Under the pieces are notes generated by a model. It saw nothing but the letters and a program-made list of their open reading frames with translations, was not told the origin of the DNA and did no database searches. From NCBI GenBank assembly GCA_049841315.1, contig JASGDB010000081.1, positions 1-28,394 of the forward strand: a DNA stretch of 28,394 bases, given 5' to 3'. Below, in pieces: positions 7,914-15,681 of this stretch. The translations under genes were made by a program, and so were the position numbers. Each line of letters starts with the position of its first letter. The first letter of the stretch is position 1. Origin of the DNA: JASGDB01 sp049841315 (GTDB lineage Bacteria > Bacteroidota > Bacteroidia > Flavobacteriales > Weeksellaceae).

Positions 7914-8765
7914 ATGAATAAAAGCATCGAAGAGTTAAAATCTCTTGCCACCCAAATCCGAAGAGATATCGTGAGAATGGTAAATGCCGTAAATTCCGGA
8001 CATCCCGGCGGAAGTTTGGGCTGTACCGAATTTTTTACCGCACTCTACGGAAAAGTAATGGACTACAAACTGCCTTTCACAATGGAAGGTAAAAACGAAG
8101 ACCTTTTCTTCCTTTCCAACGGACATATTTCGCCCGTGTTTTACTCCACTTTGGCACGTTTCGGATTTTTTCCCGTTTCGGAACTTTCCACTTTCAGAAA
8201 ACTGAATACCAGATTACAGGGACATCCGACAACACACGAAGGACTTCCGGGAATTCGTATTGCTTCGGGTTCTTTGGGACAAGGTTTGTCGGTAGCAATC
8301 GGTGCTGCTCTTGGGAAAAAATTAGACGGAGATAAAAGTCTGGTTTATTCGCTTCACGGCGACGGCGAATTGCAGGAAGGGCAAATCTGGGAAGCGCTGA
8401 TGTACGCTTCGGCAAAAAAAGTGGACAACATCATCGCCACTATTGACTACAACGGAAGACAAATCGACGGCGATACAGACGATGTATTAAGTCTTGGAGA
8501 TTTGCACGCGAAATTGGAAGCGTTCGGCTGGAAGGTTTTGGAAGAGAAAAAAGGAAACGATTTGGAATCTGTCATTGCAATTCTGGAAAAAGCAAAATCC
8601 GAAACCGGAAACGGAAAACCTGTCGCAATAATGCTTCACACAGAAATGGGAGCCGGAGTGGATTATATGATGGGAACTCACGCGTGGCACGGAAAAGCAC
8701 CGAATAACGAACAGTTGGAAAACGCACTTTCTCAGTTGCAAATGGACGAGGTAGCCGATTATTAA
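7914..8765 (+). CDS. Transketolase, N-terminal subunit
   Basis: A 283-residue protein equal to the thiamine-diphosphate (pyrophosphate-binding) half of transketolase. It moves two-carbon units between sugar phosphates in the non-oxidative pentose phosphate pathway. Visible residues: the GHPGGSLG motif (29-36), HGDGELQEGQIWEAL beginning at 148 and N180, the GDG...N motif that holds Mg2+ and ThDP. The start at 7914 (MNKSIEEL) is preferred over the upstream in-frame TTG, which falls in the -7 box. The second half is encoded by the next gene after a 42-base gap. Such split transketolases are common in Bacteroidota and archaea and assemble as a heteromer. Confidence 0.93.
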   Translation: MNKSIEELKSLATQIRRDIVRMVNAVNSGHPGGSLGCTEFFTALYGKVMDYKLPFTMEGKNEDLFFLSNGHISPVFYSTLARFGFFPVSELSTFRKLNTRLQGHPTTHEGLPGIRIASGSLGQGLSVAIGAALGKKLDGDKSLVYSLHGDGELQEGQIWEALMYASAKKVDNIIATIDYNGRQIDGDTDDVLSLGDLHAKLEAFGWKVLEEKKGNDLESVIAILEKAKSETGNGKPVAIMLHTEMGAGVDYMMGTHAWHGKAPNNEQLENALSQLQMDEVADY

Positions 8766-8807
8766 TTATGAGTAATTGGTAATCTTTTAATTAATAATTA
8801 GACAAAA

Positions 8808-9755
8808 ATGAAATATCAGATTTTAGATAAAAAAGATACAAGAAGCGGTTTCGGAGCAGGACTTGCGGAACTTGCAGATAAAAACCCGAATGTTGTGGCA
8901 CTTTGCGCCGACCTTATCGGTTCTTTGAAAATGGAAAAATTCATTGAAAAAGCACCCGAACGATTTTTTCAGGTCGGAATTGCGGAAGCCAATATGATGG
9001 GAATCGCAGCCGGACTCACCATTAACGGAAAAATTCCGTTTACGGGAACATTCGCTAATTTTTCGACTTCAAGGGTTTATGACCAGATTCGCCAATCCAT
9101 TGCCTACTCCGGAAAAAATGTGAAAATATGTGCTTCTCACGCCGGACTGACCTTGGGAGAAGACGGTGCAACACATCAGGTTCTGGAAGACATCGGAATG
9201 ATGAAAATGCTTCCGGGAATGACGGTTATCAACACCTGCGATTACAACCAGACCAAAGCAGCAACTTTGGCGATTGCCGATTTTAAAGGTCCTGTTTATC
9301 TTCGTTTCGGAAGACCGGTTGTTCCGGTTTTCATTCCGGAAGATATGCCTTTTGAAATCGGGAAAGGAATTCTGTTGCAGGAAGGAACGGACGTTACGAT
9401 TGTGGCAACCGGACATCTGGTTTGGGAATCTTTGGTTGCAGCAGACGAACTGGAAAAAGAAGGCATTTCCTGCGAAGTCATCAATATTCATACGATTAAA
9501 CCTTTGGATGAAGAAATCATCCTGAAATCGGTAGAAAAAACCGGAAAAATCGTTACTGCGGAAGAACACAATTACATCGGCGGTTTAGGCGAATCCGTTG
9601 CCGGAATGCTTTCCCGAAAAAGACCAACAAAACAGGAATACGTCGCTGTAAACGATACTTTCGGAGAATCTGCAACACCGGAAGAACTGATGAAGAAATA
9701 CAAAATCGATTCGGTTGCCGTAAAAGAAGCGGTAAAACGGATTTTAGGGAAATAA
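8808..9755 (+). CDS. Transketolase, C-terminal subunit
   Basis: A 315-residue partner of the preceding subunit, containing the pyrimidine-binding domain and the C-terminal transketolase domain. E60 in GIAEANMMGIAAGL is the conserved Glu that activates thiamine diphosphate. The stretch GKNVKICASHAGLTLGEDGATHQ (about 107-129) is the conserved pyrimidine-domain signature, and RFGRP precedes the C-terminal domain. The sequence is also like 1-deoxy-xylulose-5-phosphate synthase, but the split organisation and pairing with an N-terminal transketolase subunit favour transketolase. Transcription is expected from the promoter upstream of the first subunit. Confidence 0.92.
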   Translation: MKYQILDKKDTRSGFGAGLAELADKNPNVVALCADLIGSLKMEKFIEKAPERFFQVGIAEANMMGIAAGLTINGKIPFTGTFANFSTSRVYDQIRQSIAYSGKNVKICASHAGLTLGEDGATHQVLEDIGMMKMLPGMTVINTCDYNQTKAATLAIADFKGPVYLRFGRPVVPVFIPEDMPFEIGKGILLQEGTDVTIVATGHLVWESLVAADELEKEGISCEVINIHTIKPLDEEIILKSVEKTGKIVTAEEHNYIGGLGESVAGMLSRKRPTKQEYVAVNDTFGESATPEELMKKYKIDSVAVKEAVKRILGK

Positions 9756-9787
9756 ATTTATCCGGACAACAACCCTTTCAGAATATC

Positions 9788-9822
9788 AAAACCTCATAGG
9801 TTTCTGAAAACCTATGAGGTTT
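9788..9822. repeat. Hairpin repeat 1 after transketolase
   Basis: A perfect 15-bp stem, 9789-9803 (AAACCTCATAGGTTT) with 9808-9822, around a 4-base loop CTGA. It lies 33 bases after the transketolase stop codon and could end transcription or protect mRNA 3' ends. Each arm is itself nearly palindromic (ACCT/AGGT). Confidence 0.85.
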
Positions 9823-9850
9823 AGGAAGTTGAACAATATGTACACCCAAA

Positions 9851-9880
9851 AGCGTTAGAGCTTCAAGCTCTCACAACGCT
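9851..9880. repeat. Hairpin repeat 2
   Basis: AGCGTT (9851-9856) pairs with AACGCT (9875-9880), and AGAGCTT (9857-9863) with AAGCTCT (9865-9871); a CAC bulge interrupts the right arm. This makes a stem of about 12-13 bp with a very short loop. It is the second of three adjacent hairpins. Confidence 0.75.
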
Positions 9881-9887
9881 CTTTAAA

Positions 9888-9921
9888 AACCCTTTCGGAA
9901 TTTAAAAACTCTGAAAGAGTT
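9888..9921. repeat. Hairpin repeat 3
   Basis: AACCCTTTCGGAATT (from 9888) pairs imperfectly with AACTCTGAAAGAGTT (9907-9921), with two mismatches and one G-T pair over 15 positions. It is the third consecutive hairpin in this 193-base gap and lies 27 bases before the AsmA-like gene. Confidence 0.65.
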
Positions 9922-9948
9922 GAAATAAAAGCACGGCTTCACAACTCA

Positions 9949-12582
9949 ATGAAAAACAAATGGATAAGAAGTGTTTTGATGTTTACGGGAACCCTGTTCC
10001 TGATGATACTTCTTGCCAATTTCGGAGTGAATTTCTGGCTGAAAAAAAAACTTCCCGATTATCTTCGACAAAACACCGATTACATCATCAATTACAAAAA
10101 TCTTGATGTGGATTTGGGAACGGGAAATATCTTTGCTTCGGGCGTTTCCGTGAATCCTAAAAATCCGGATAACCGTTCTGTACTGAATATTCAGGGTACG
10201 GCTGATAGCCTGAAAATCGGTAGATTGGGAGTTGTGGGGCTGCTGTTTTCCAAAAAAATATCGACTTCCGATTTAGAACTGGCAAATCCGCAGCTCAATA
10301 TCATTCTTCCGAAACCCAAATCTGAAAAGGAGAAGAAAAACAATCCTTTCAGCGTTCAGAATATCAGAATCCGAAACGGAAATATCAGCATTTACAAGGA
10401 AAACATGAGCAAACTGCTTTCGGTTTCCCGGCTGAATCTGAAAGTGAAAAACCTAAAAATGAAAGAGCTTCCGGAGGAAAATATTCTGCCCATCACATTC
10501 GATGAATACAGTATTGACGGGGAAAAACTGTTTTTCAGAACAGCCCATGTTTATACGATAACTGCACAAAAACTCAACACCGAAAAAGGAAATCTCAGCA
10601 TCACGGATTGTAAGCTGATTCCGCTTCTTTCTCAGGCTCAGTATCTGCATTTTTTTCCTGAAAAAGGAAATCTTTTCGCTTTCAGCTCCAAAAAACTTAC
10701 TTTGGAAAATATTCAGTTGAAAAACAACGATATTTCTCTTTCCAAAATCCGGCTCGAAAGCCCTGATTTTAAAATATTTACCGCTGAAAAAAAACCGAAA
10801 AATTCCGCAGAGAAAACCGAAAATTCTTTTGCCGTTGAACATCTTCTCCTGAACAATGCCAATATCGAAATCATCAAACCGGACGGAACTTCGCTGTTTC
10901 AGGTAAGCAATCTCAACGCAGGAATTTCCGGACTTAAAAACAATTCTGTGAAAGGCGGACTGCCCGTTTCCTTTGAAAAATTTGATGTAAAAGGCAACAA
11001 TATCCGTTTCGGAACGGCTACGCAGAAAATTACAGCGGGAGCCATTTCTCTTAATGAAAAATCGGGAGATTTCAGAAATATCATCGTAAAACCGACCGTT
11101 TCTGCTTCTCCGAAAACGCTTTTGGACTTTACGGCAAAACAATTTTCCTTTCAAGCCGACGACTGGAAATACGAAAACAAAAAGCTGAAACTCGCTATTC
11201 GGAATTTTCTGATTGACGGACTGAACGGAACCGTCCGTGCTTCCAAAAATCCACACGGAAAAAAGCCGGATTTTTCCGGAATTGAATTTCCGCTTCCGGT
11301 AAAAAATATTACGCTGAAAAATTCCAATATTACTTTTGAAAAAGGAAGTCGGCCATTGACATTTTACGATTTGAACGCCCGTTTTCAGAATGTGGAAATG
11401 AATGCCGAAACCGTGAAAAACGGAATTCCTTTTAAAATAGAAAATTACTCTCTCAGCACACGAAATTTTAAATATATTACAAAATTTTATGAACTTTCCG
11501 GCGGATTTTTAAAAGTAAACAACAATGCATTACAAACGGATAATTTTGCATTAAAGCCCCGATATACAAGGAGCCGGTTCGTCCGAATGATTACTGCGGA
11601 ACGCGACCTTTACAATATTTCCGTTAATCGAATCAGCCTGAACGGAAAGTGGGATTTTCTCTCCCAACAAAAGTTTATGGAGGCTTCCCAACTGACGATT
11701 TCCGGTTTGGACGCCAATATTTTCCGAAGCAAAATTCCGCCTGACGACCCGAAGACAAAACCGTTGTATTCCGCACTTCTTCGGGGTATAAAATTTCCGT
11801 TGTACATCGAGAATACAGATATTAAAAACTCCCGCCTCGTTTACGAAGAAGATACTAAAAAAAGCGACGGACCGGGAAAACTGGAGTTCGGAAATTTTAA
11901 TCTGAACGCCAAACATCTGAATTCCGGGAAAATGAAGGGGAAACCGACGAGGATTCCGGTTTCGATAGACTGCCGTTTTTTCAATGTTTCGCCGATGCAC
12001 GTTGATTGGAATATGAATACCGCCAATCTTTCCGATGCGTTTGCTATTTCCGGAAAAATTTCTTCGCTTCCGGCAGCGAGCGTGAATGCTTTCGCAGAGC
12101 CGTATCTGAAAATCAGGACTTCGGGGCGTATTGAAAATCTGAAATTCGATTTTCATGGAGATAAAAACAAGCTGGACGGAAAGTTCCACATGAATCATCG
12201 GGATTTGAAAATCGCCGTTCTGAAAAATGGGGAAAAAGACAAGTTTATATCTGCTGTTGCTAATATTTTTGTCCGATCTTCCAACAAAAATCGGGAAAAC
12301 GTAATCGTGGATGATGTGATGCGAGACCCTGCAAAATCTTTTTTCAACCTTTTCTGGAAAGGAATTGAAGAAGGTTTGAAGAAAACTTTAATCGGAAGCA
12401 ATGTGGAGAAAACCGAACAAAGTGTCCGCAATACGGTGGATGGAGTAAAAACAGCCAAGGAAGATGCAAAAACCACAGTTTCGGAAGTGAAATCTGCGGT
12501 AAAAGAAACCTTGGAAAAGAAGAAAATGAATAAAGAAAAAGAGCAGCGGAATCCGTTTAAGAGAAAAGAAAGGGCAGAATAA
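9949..12582 (+). CDS. AsmA-like envelope protein
   Basis: An 877-residue protein anchored by one N-terminal membrane helix (about 7-30), with the rest predicted periplasmic. It consists of repeated short beta-rich segments of the style DxELANPQLNIILPKPK, LEFGNFNLNAKHLNSG and ISGKISSLPAASVNAFAEPYLKIR, as in the AsmA/DUF748/TamB-related proteins. Members of that superfamily form long grooves thought to carry phospholipids between membranes. The last 70 residues are different: an Ala/Lys/Glu-rich helical tail (EKTEQSVRNTVDGVKTAKED, then KSAVKETLEKK) ending in KRKERAE. It is a single gene, convergent with the manC homologue 30 bases downstream. Assignment is by overall pattern; no catalytic motif exists to confirm it. 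Confidence 0.6.
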   Translation: MKNKWIRSVLMFTGTLFLMILLANFGVNFWLKKKLPDYLRQNTDYIINYKNLDVDLGTGNIFASGVSVNPKNPDNRSVLNIQGTADSLKIGRLGVVGLLFSKKISTSDLELANPQLNIILPKPKSEKEKKNNPFSVQNIRIRNGNISIYKENMSKLLSVSRLNLKVKNLKMKELPEENILPITFDEYSIDGEKLFFRTAHVYTITAQKLNTEKGNLSITDCKLIPLLSQAQYLHFFPEKGNLFAFSSKKLTLENIQLKNNDISLSKIRLESPDFKIFTAEKKPKNSAEKTENSFAVEHLLLNNANIEIIKPDGTSLFQVSNLNAGISGLKNNSVKGGLPVSFEKFDVKGNNIRFGTATQKITAGAISLNEKSGDFRNIIVKPTVSASPKTLLDFTAKQFSFQADDWKYENKKLKLAIRNFLIDGLNGTVRASKNPHGKKPDFSGIEFPLPVKNITLKNSNITFEKGSRPLTFYDLNARFQNVEMNAETVKNGIPFKIENYSLSTRNFKYITKFYELSGGFLKVNNNALQTDNFALKPRYTRSRFVRMITAERDLYNISVNRISLNGKWDFLSQQKFMEASQLTISGLDANIFRSKIPPDDPKTKPLYSALLRGIKFPLYIENTDIKNSRLVYEEDTKKSDGPGKLEFGNFNLNAKHLNSGKMKGKPTRIPVSIDCRFFNVSPMHVDWNMNTANLSDAFAISGKISSLPAASVNAFAEPYLKIRTSGRIENLKFDFHGDKNKLDGKFHMNHRDLKIAVLKNGEKDKFISAVANIFVRSSNKNRENVIVDDVMRDPAKSFFNLFWKGIEEGLKKTLIGSNVEKTEQSVRNTVDGVKTAKEDAKTTVSEVKSAVKETLEKKKMNKEKEQRNPFKRKERAE

Positions 12583-12611
12583 TCTTTAACCCATTTTTAA
12601 TCGTTATCAGT

Positions 12612-13688
12612 TTACATAAACCGCTCTCCTTTTTTGAAATTTTTCAAATCGGTTACATAATCTTTAATGTATTGGTCGCTGGATTTCGGGCAGATGAGCA
12701 GTGCCTTGTCGGTATCTACGATGATATAATTTTTCAGTCCGTCGATGATTGCTGCTTTATTTTTTTTCAGCCGGATGATATTTCCTTTTGAATTATAAGT
12801 AAGCACGTGTTTTGAGTTGACGGTATTTTGATTTTCGCCTTTTTCGGCGTTTTCAAAAACGGAAGTCCACGTTCCTAAATCGCTCCATCCCAAATCGGCA
12901 GGAATCACATACACATTGTCGGCTTTTTCCATAATCCCGTTGTCGATGGAGATTTTATTGACCTGCGGGTAAATGGTTTCGATGCATTCTTTTTCCGAAT
13001 CGGTGTTGTACGGGCAGCCGTCGAAATAGTTTGCCATTTCAGGAAGATATTTAGTGAAAGCCTTTTCAATCGTTTTTACATTCCACACGAAAATTCCTGC
13101 GTTCCAAAGGAAATCTCCCGATTCTAAAAAACTTTTGGCAATTTCCAGATTGGGTTTTTCTGTAAAAGTTTTCACTTTATAATAAGGATCGCCTTTTTTT
13201 TCTATAAACTGAATATAGCCGTATCCCGTGTCAGGGCGCGTGGGGGTAATTCCCAGCGTAATGAGATATTCGTTCTGAGAAGCCAGTTCGAATGCCAGAT
13301 TGGTTTTTTCGATAAAGCGTTCTTCCTTTAAAATAAGATGGTCGGCAGGAAGCACGATAATATTGGCATTGCTGTCTCTGTCGGCAATTTTTCTCACCAT
13401 GTAGAGATTGCAGGCGGCGGTGTTTTTCATAATCGGCTCGCCTACGATATTTTCCGGACAGATTTCCGGAAGCTGTTGAGCCGTAAGCTCCACATATTCC
13501 TGATTGGTGATGATGTATATGTTTTCGTTCGGAATTACTCGTGAAATTCTGTCGTAAGTCTGCTGAATCATCGTTCTTCCCGTTCCGAGAATGTCCTGAA
13601 ACTGTTTTGGGAATTTTTGAGTGCTCATGGGCCAGAACCTGCTTCCGATTCCTCCTGCCATAATCACGCAGTAACGGTTGTTTTCCAT
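12612..13688 (-). CDS. Mannose-1-phosphate guanylyltransferase
   Basis: A 358-residue nucleotidyltransferase that makes GDP-mannose from mannose-1-phosphate and GTP for polysaccharide and glycan synthesis. The signature VIMAGGIGSRFWPMSTQKFPKQF occupies 8-30. Further conserved segments are LPADH (113-117), GYGYI (155-159), FTEKP (175-179) and WNAGIFVW (195-202). It is the single-domain form; the phosphomannose isomerase domain found in two-domain ManC/AlgA enzymes is absent. It lies 6 bases after the SprT-like gene on the same strand, so both are probably cotranscribed. It also relates functionally to the nucleotide-sugar genes at 23557-26412. Confidence 0.92.
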   Translation of the reverse strand: MENNRYCVIMAGGIGSRFWPMSTQKFPKQFQDILGTGRTMIQQTYDRISRVIPNENIYIITNQEYVELTAQQLPEICPENIVGEPIMKNTAACNLYMVRKIADRDSNANIIVLPADHLILKEERFIEKTNLAFELASQNEYLITLGITPTRPDTGYGYIQFIEKKGDPYYKVKTFTEKPNLEIAKSFLESGDFLWNAGIFVWNVKTIEKAFTKYLPEMANYFDGCPYNTDSEKECIETIYPQVNKISIDNGIMEKADNVYVIPADLGWSDLGTWTSVFENAEKGENQNTVNSKHVLTYNSKGNIIRLKKNKAAIIDGLKNYIIVDTDKALLICPKSSDQYIKDYVTDLKNFKKGERFM

Positions 13689-13694
13689 AAAAAA

Positions 13695-14273
13695 TTAAAT
13701 TTTCTGAACTTTTGCCAGCGGTTTGAAATAATATTTTTTTCCGCTTTCAATGTTTTCACAAAGATACCTTTTTTTTGCTTTCTCCAGAATTTTGTAACGC
13801 TGTTTACGGTAGATAAATTCATTTTCTTGAAAATTTTCCAGCAGCACGGAATCGTCATCTTCGATATGAAAATACCTCACCAAATCAGGGCTCGACATGA
13901 AATTGGCTTTTGGGGATTTTGAAAATTTCAGAAGAATATGCCGAAAATCTTCTTCATAAACGGCAATGCTTTCCAGCAGCATTTCTCCGAATGTGTTTTT
14001 CCATTCCGCCCCGTGCGGCGAAATGCGCCTTCCAAACCGTTCAAAAGCAACTAGATGTGCCAGCTCGTGCGTAAGCACAAAGAAAAACAACTGTGGCGGA
14101 AGCGTGGAATTTACGGTAATTTCATGAGAAGAATCCGGCATTTTCCGGTAATCTCCTAATTTGGATTGTCTTCCTTTCGTTATTCGGATATGGATATGGT
14201 GATTGTCAAACCATTTCCGAAGAAAAGGAAGGGTATTTTCTGGTAAATATTTTTGGAGAATTGTGATTGACAT
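13695..14273 (-). CDS. SprT-like zinc metalloprotease-domain protein
   Basis: A 192-residue cytoplasmic protein with the SprT-like domain related to eukaryotic Spartan. The zinc site is HELAHL at 69-74, with a likely third ligand in SPHGAEWK (H87). The C-terminal part (about 135-192) lacks the CxxC pairs of a zinc ribbon found in many relatives; only one Cys is seen there. Family knowledge suggests proteolysis or handling of DNA-bound or nucleic-acid-associated proteins, but bacterial members are poorly characterised. It is the first gene of a two-gene unit with the guanylyltransferase. Confidence 0.85.
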   Translation of the reverse strand: MSITILQKYLPENTLPFLRKWFDNHHIHIRITKGRQSKLGDYRKMPDSSHEITVNSTLPPQLFFFVLTHELAHLVAFERFGRRISPHGAEWKNTFGEMLLESIAVYEEDFRHILLKFSKSPKANFMSSPDLVRYFHIEDDDSVLLENFQENEFIYRKQRYKILEKAKKRYLCENIESGKKYYFKPLAKVQKI

Positions 14274-14315
14274 AATTGGGCTTTCTGCTTCCAGTAATCA
14301 AATTCCTGAAACCTT

Positions 14316-15629
14316 TTACAAAGATAACGGAATTCCGGAATAGAATTCCAGCAATTTCAAGCTGAAAAGATAATTGTATTTCGCCTTTGCTACGCTTCCC
14401 TGTGCATTTGCATAATTATTTCTCGCAATATTGAGCACGTAAATTGAAGTTTTTCCGGCATCATAGCTTTTTTGTGCAAAATCCAGAGCAAGCTCCGAAC
14501 TTTTTTCGGCTTCCAGAGCGGCGGAATAAATCTCATAATTGCTTTCCGCATCGAACTGAGCTGCCTGAACATTCTGCTTTACTTCCTGCTTTTGCTGTAA
14601 AAGTGCATTTTTAGCAATATCTTCATTGATTTTGGATTGCTCCACCTGAATTTTGGTAATTCCTTTGTTAAAAATCGGAATGTTGGCGGATAATCCCAAC
14701 TGCTGCCCGAAATTATCCTTGTATTGCTGTGTAAAATTGTGGTCGTTTCCGTAATTCAAAGCATTGAAATAAAATGTTCCGATTCCCGCATTTGCAGTAA
14801 CGGTAGGGAAAAAGGCGGTCTTTGTAACTTCTGTTTGCGCTTCTGCGGATTTTATCCTGCTTTCGGCAGCTTTTATCTGTGGCTGAAGATTGTAAGCGGT
14901 TTCCAAAACGGATTCTACGGAAAGAAGCGGAGCATTTACATTGTCCACGTTCATATTTTCTACATCAAATTCTTTAAAATCCGGAAGCTGGAGCAGCTGT
15001 GCAAGATTGAAAAGAGAGCGGTTTACATTCACTTCCGAAGATTTCAGATTTTGGGTTTCTCTTGCCAAAGCCGCTTTCGATTCTGCCAAAGTAGTTTGCG
15101 GAGTGGTTCCTACTTCGGTGGTGATTTTGGCTCTGTCATATTGCTTTTGAGCGTTTTCCAGTGCGCTTTGGTTGATTTTTACAATTTCTTTATTAAGCAA
15201 AACCGAAAGATATTGCTGTGCGATTTGCAGCGAAATATTATTTTTGATGTTTTCAATATCATATTGTGCCGCTTCTACATCGAATTCTGTTTTCCGGATA
15301 TTTTTTTCCAGCCGTCCGTTGTTGTACACCAGAATATCGGCACCGACATTGATACTGTTATTGAAATTATCGTTTCGCTGCGTCGTTCCGAAAACATCCT
15401 GACCTTGTCCGAAACTTGCAGTATTGCTGATATTTCCCGAAACTCCTGGTAATTTCTGGCGTTTGGAAATTTCCAGATTTTTTTCCTGAATATTTTTATT
15501 GTAATTGTTTTGGATGACATGTAGATTGTGTTGAGCAGCATAATTCACACATTCCTGAAGTGTCCATTTTTTCTGCGAAAAAGCAAAAGCAGAAGCCATA
15601 ACCAATATAAAAACAGCTGTTTTTTTCAT
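14316..15629 (-). CDS. TolC-family outer membrane efflux protein
   Basis: A 437-residue outer membrane factor with a cleavable signal peptide (MKKTAVFILVMASAFAFSQ). The mature part starts KKWTLQECVNYAAQHN, the standard opening of TolC/OEP proteins. It is followed by two related halves rich in long Ala/Glu/Gln/Lys helices (for example ALENAQKQYDRAKITTEVG and ELALDFAQKSYDAGKTS), which form the periplasmic tunnel. It comes 52 bases after the C39-peptidase ABC gene on the same strand. It most likely provides the outer-membrane exit of the HlyD/ABC type I secretion system for the peptides upstream. Confidence 0.9.
   Translation of the reverse strand: MKKTAVFILVMASAFAFSQKKWTLQECVNYAAQHNLHVIQNNYNKNIQEKNLEISKRQKLPGVSGNISNTASFGQGQDVFGTTQRNDNFNNSINVGADILVYNNGRLEKNIRKTEFDVEAAQYDIENIKNNISLQIAQQYLSVLLNKEIVKINQSALENAQKQYDRAKITTEVGTTPQTTLAESKAALARETQNLKSSEVNVNRSLFNLAQLLQLPDFKEFDVENMNVDNVNAPLLSVESVLETAYNLQPQIKAAESRIKSAEAQTEVTKTAFFPTVTANAGIGTFYFNALNYGNDHNFTQQYKDNFGQQLGLSANIPIFNKGITKIQVEQSKINEDIAKNALLQQKQEVKQNVQAAQFDAESNYEIYSAALEAEKSSELALDFAQKSYDAGKTSIYVLNIARNNYANAQGSVAKAKYNYLFSLKLLEFYSGIPLSL
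14319..14326 (-). promoter_or_regulatory. Candidate -7 element of the sprT-like/guanylyltransferase unit
   Basis: Minus-strand TATCTTTG matches TAnnTTTG. It lies 45 bases upstream of the SprT-like ATG and overlaps the last codons of the TolC-like gene. This suggests the two downstream genes have their own promoter and are not part of the bacteriocin operon. Confidence 0.5.
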
Positions 15630-15681
15630 TCTCGATTTTAATGAATTAGAAGTGGCAGAAATAGTTTTGTTACAGATTATT

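Noticed and set aside
9788..9921. CRISPR-like repeats
   Set aside because: The three hairpins differ in sequence and are not direct repeats with spacers.
13338..13922. Plus-strand open frames opposite the guanylyltransferase and SprT-like genes
   Set aside because: They are antisense to genes with clear motifs and lack recognisable protein features.
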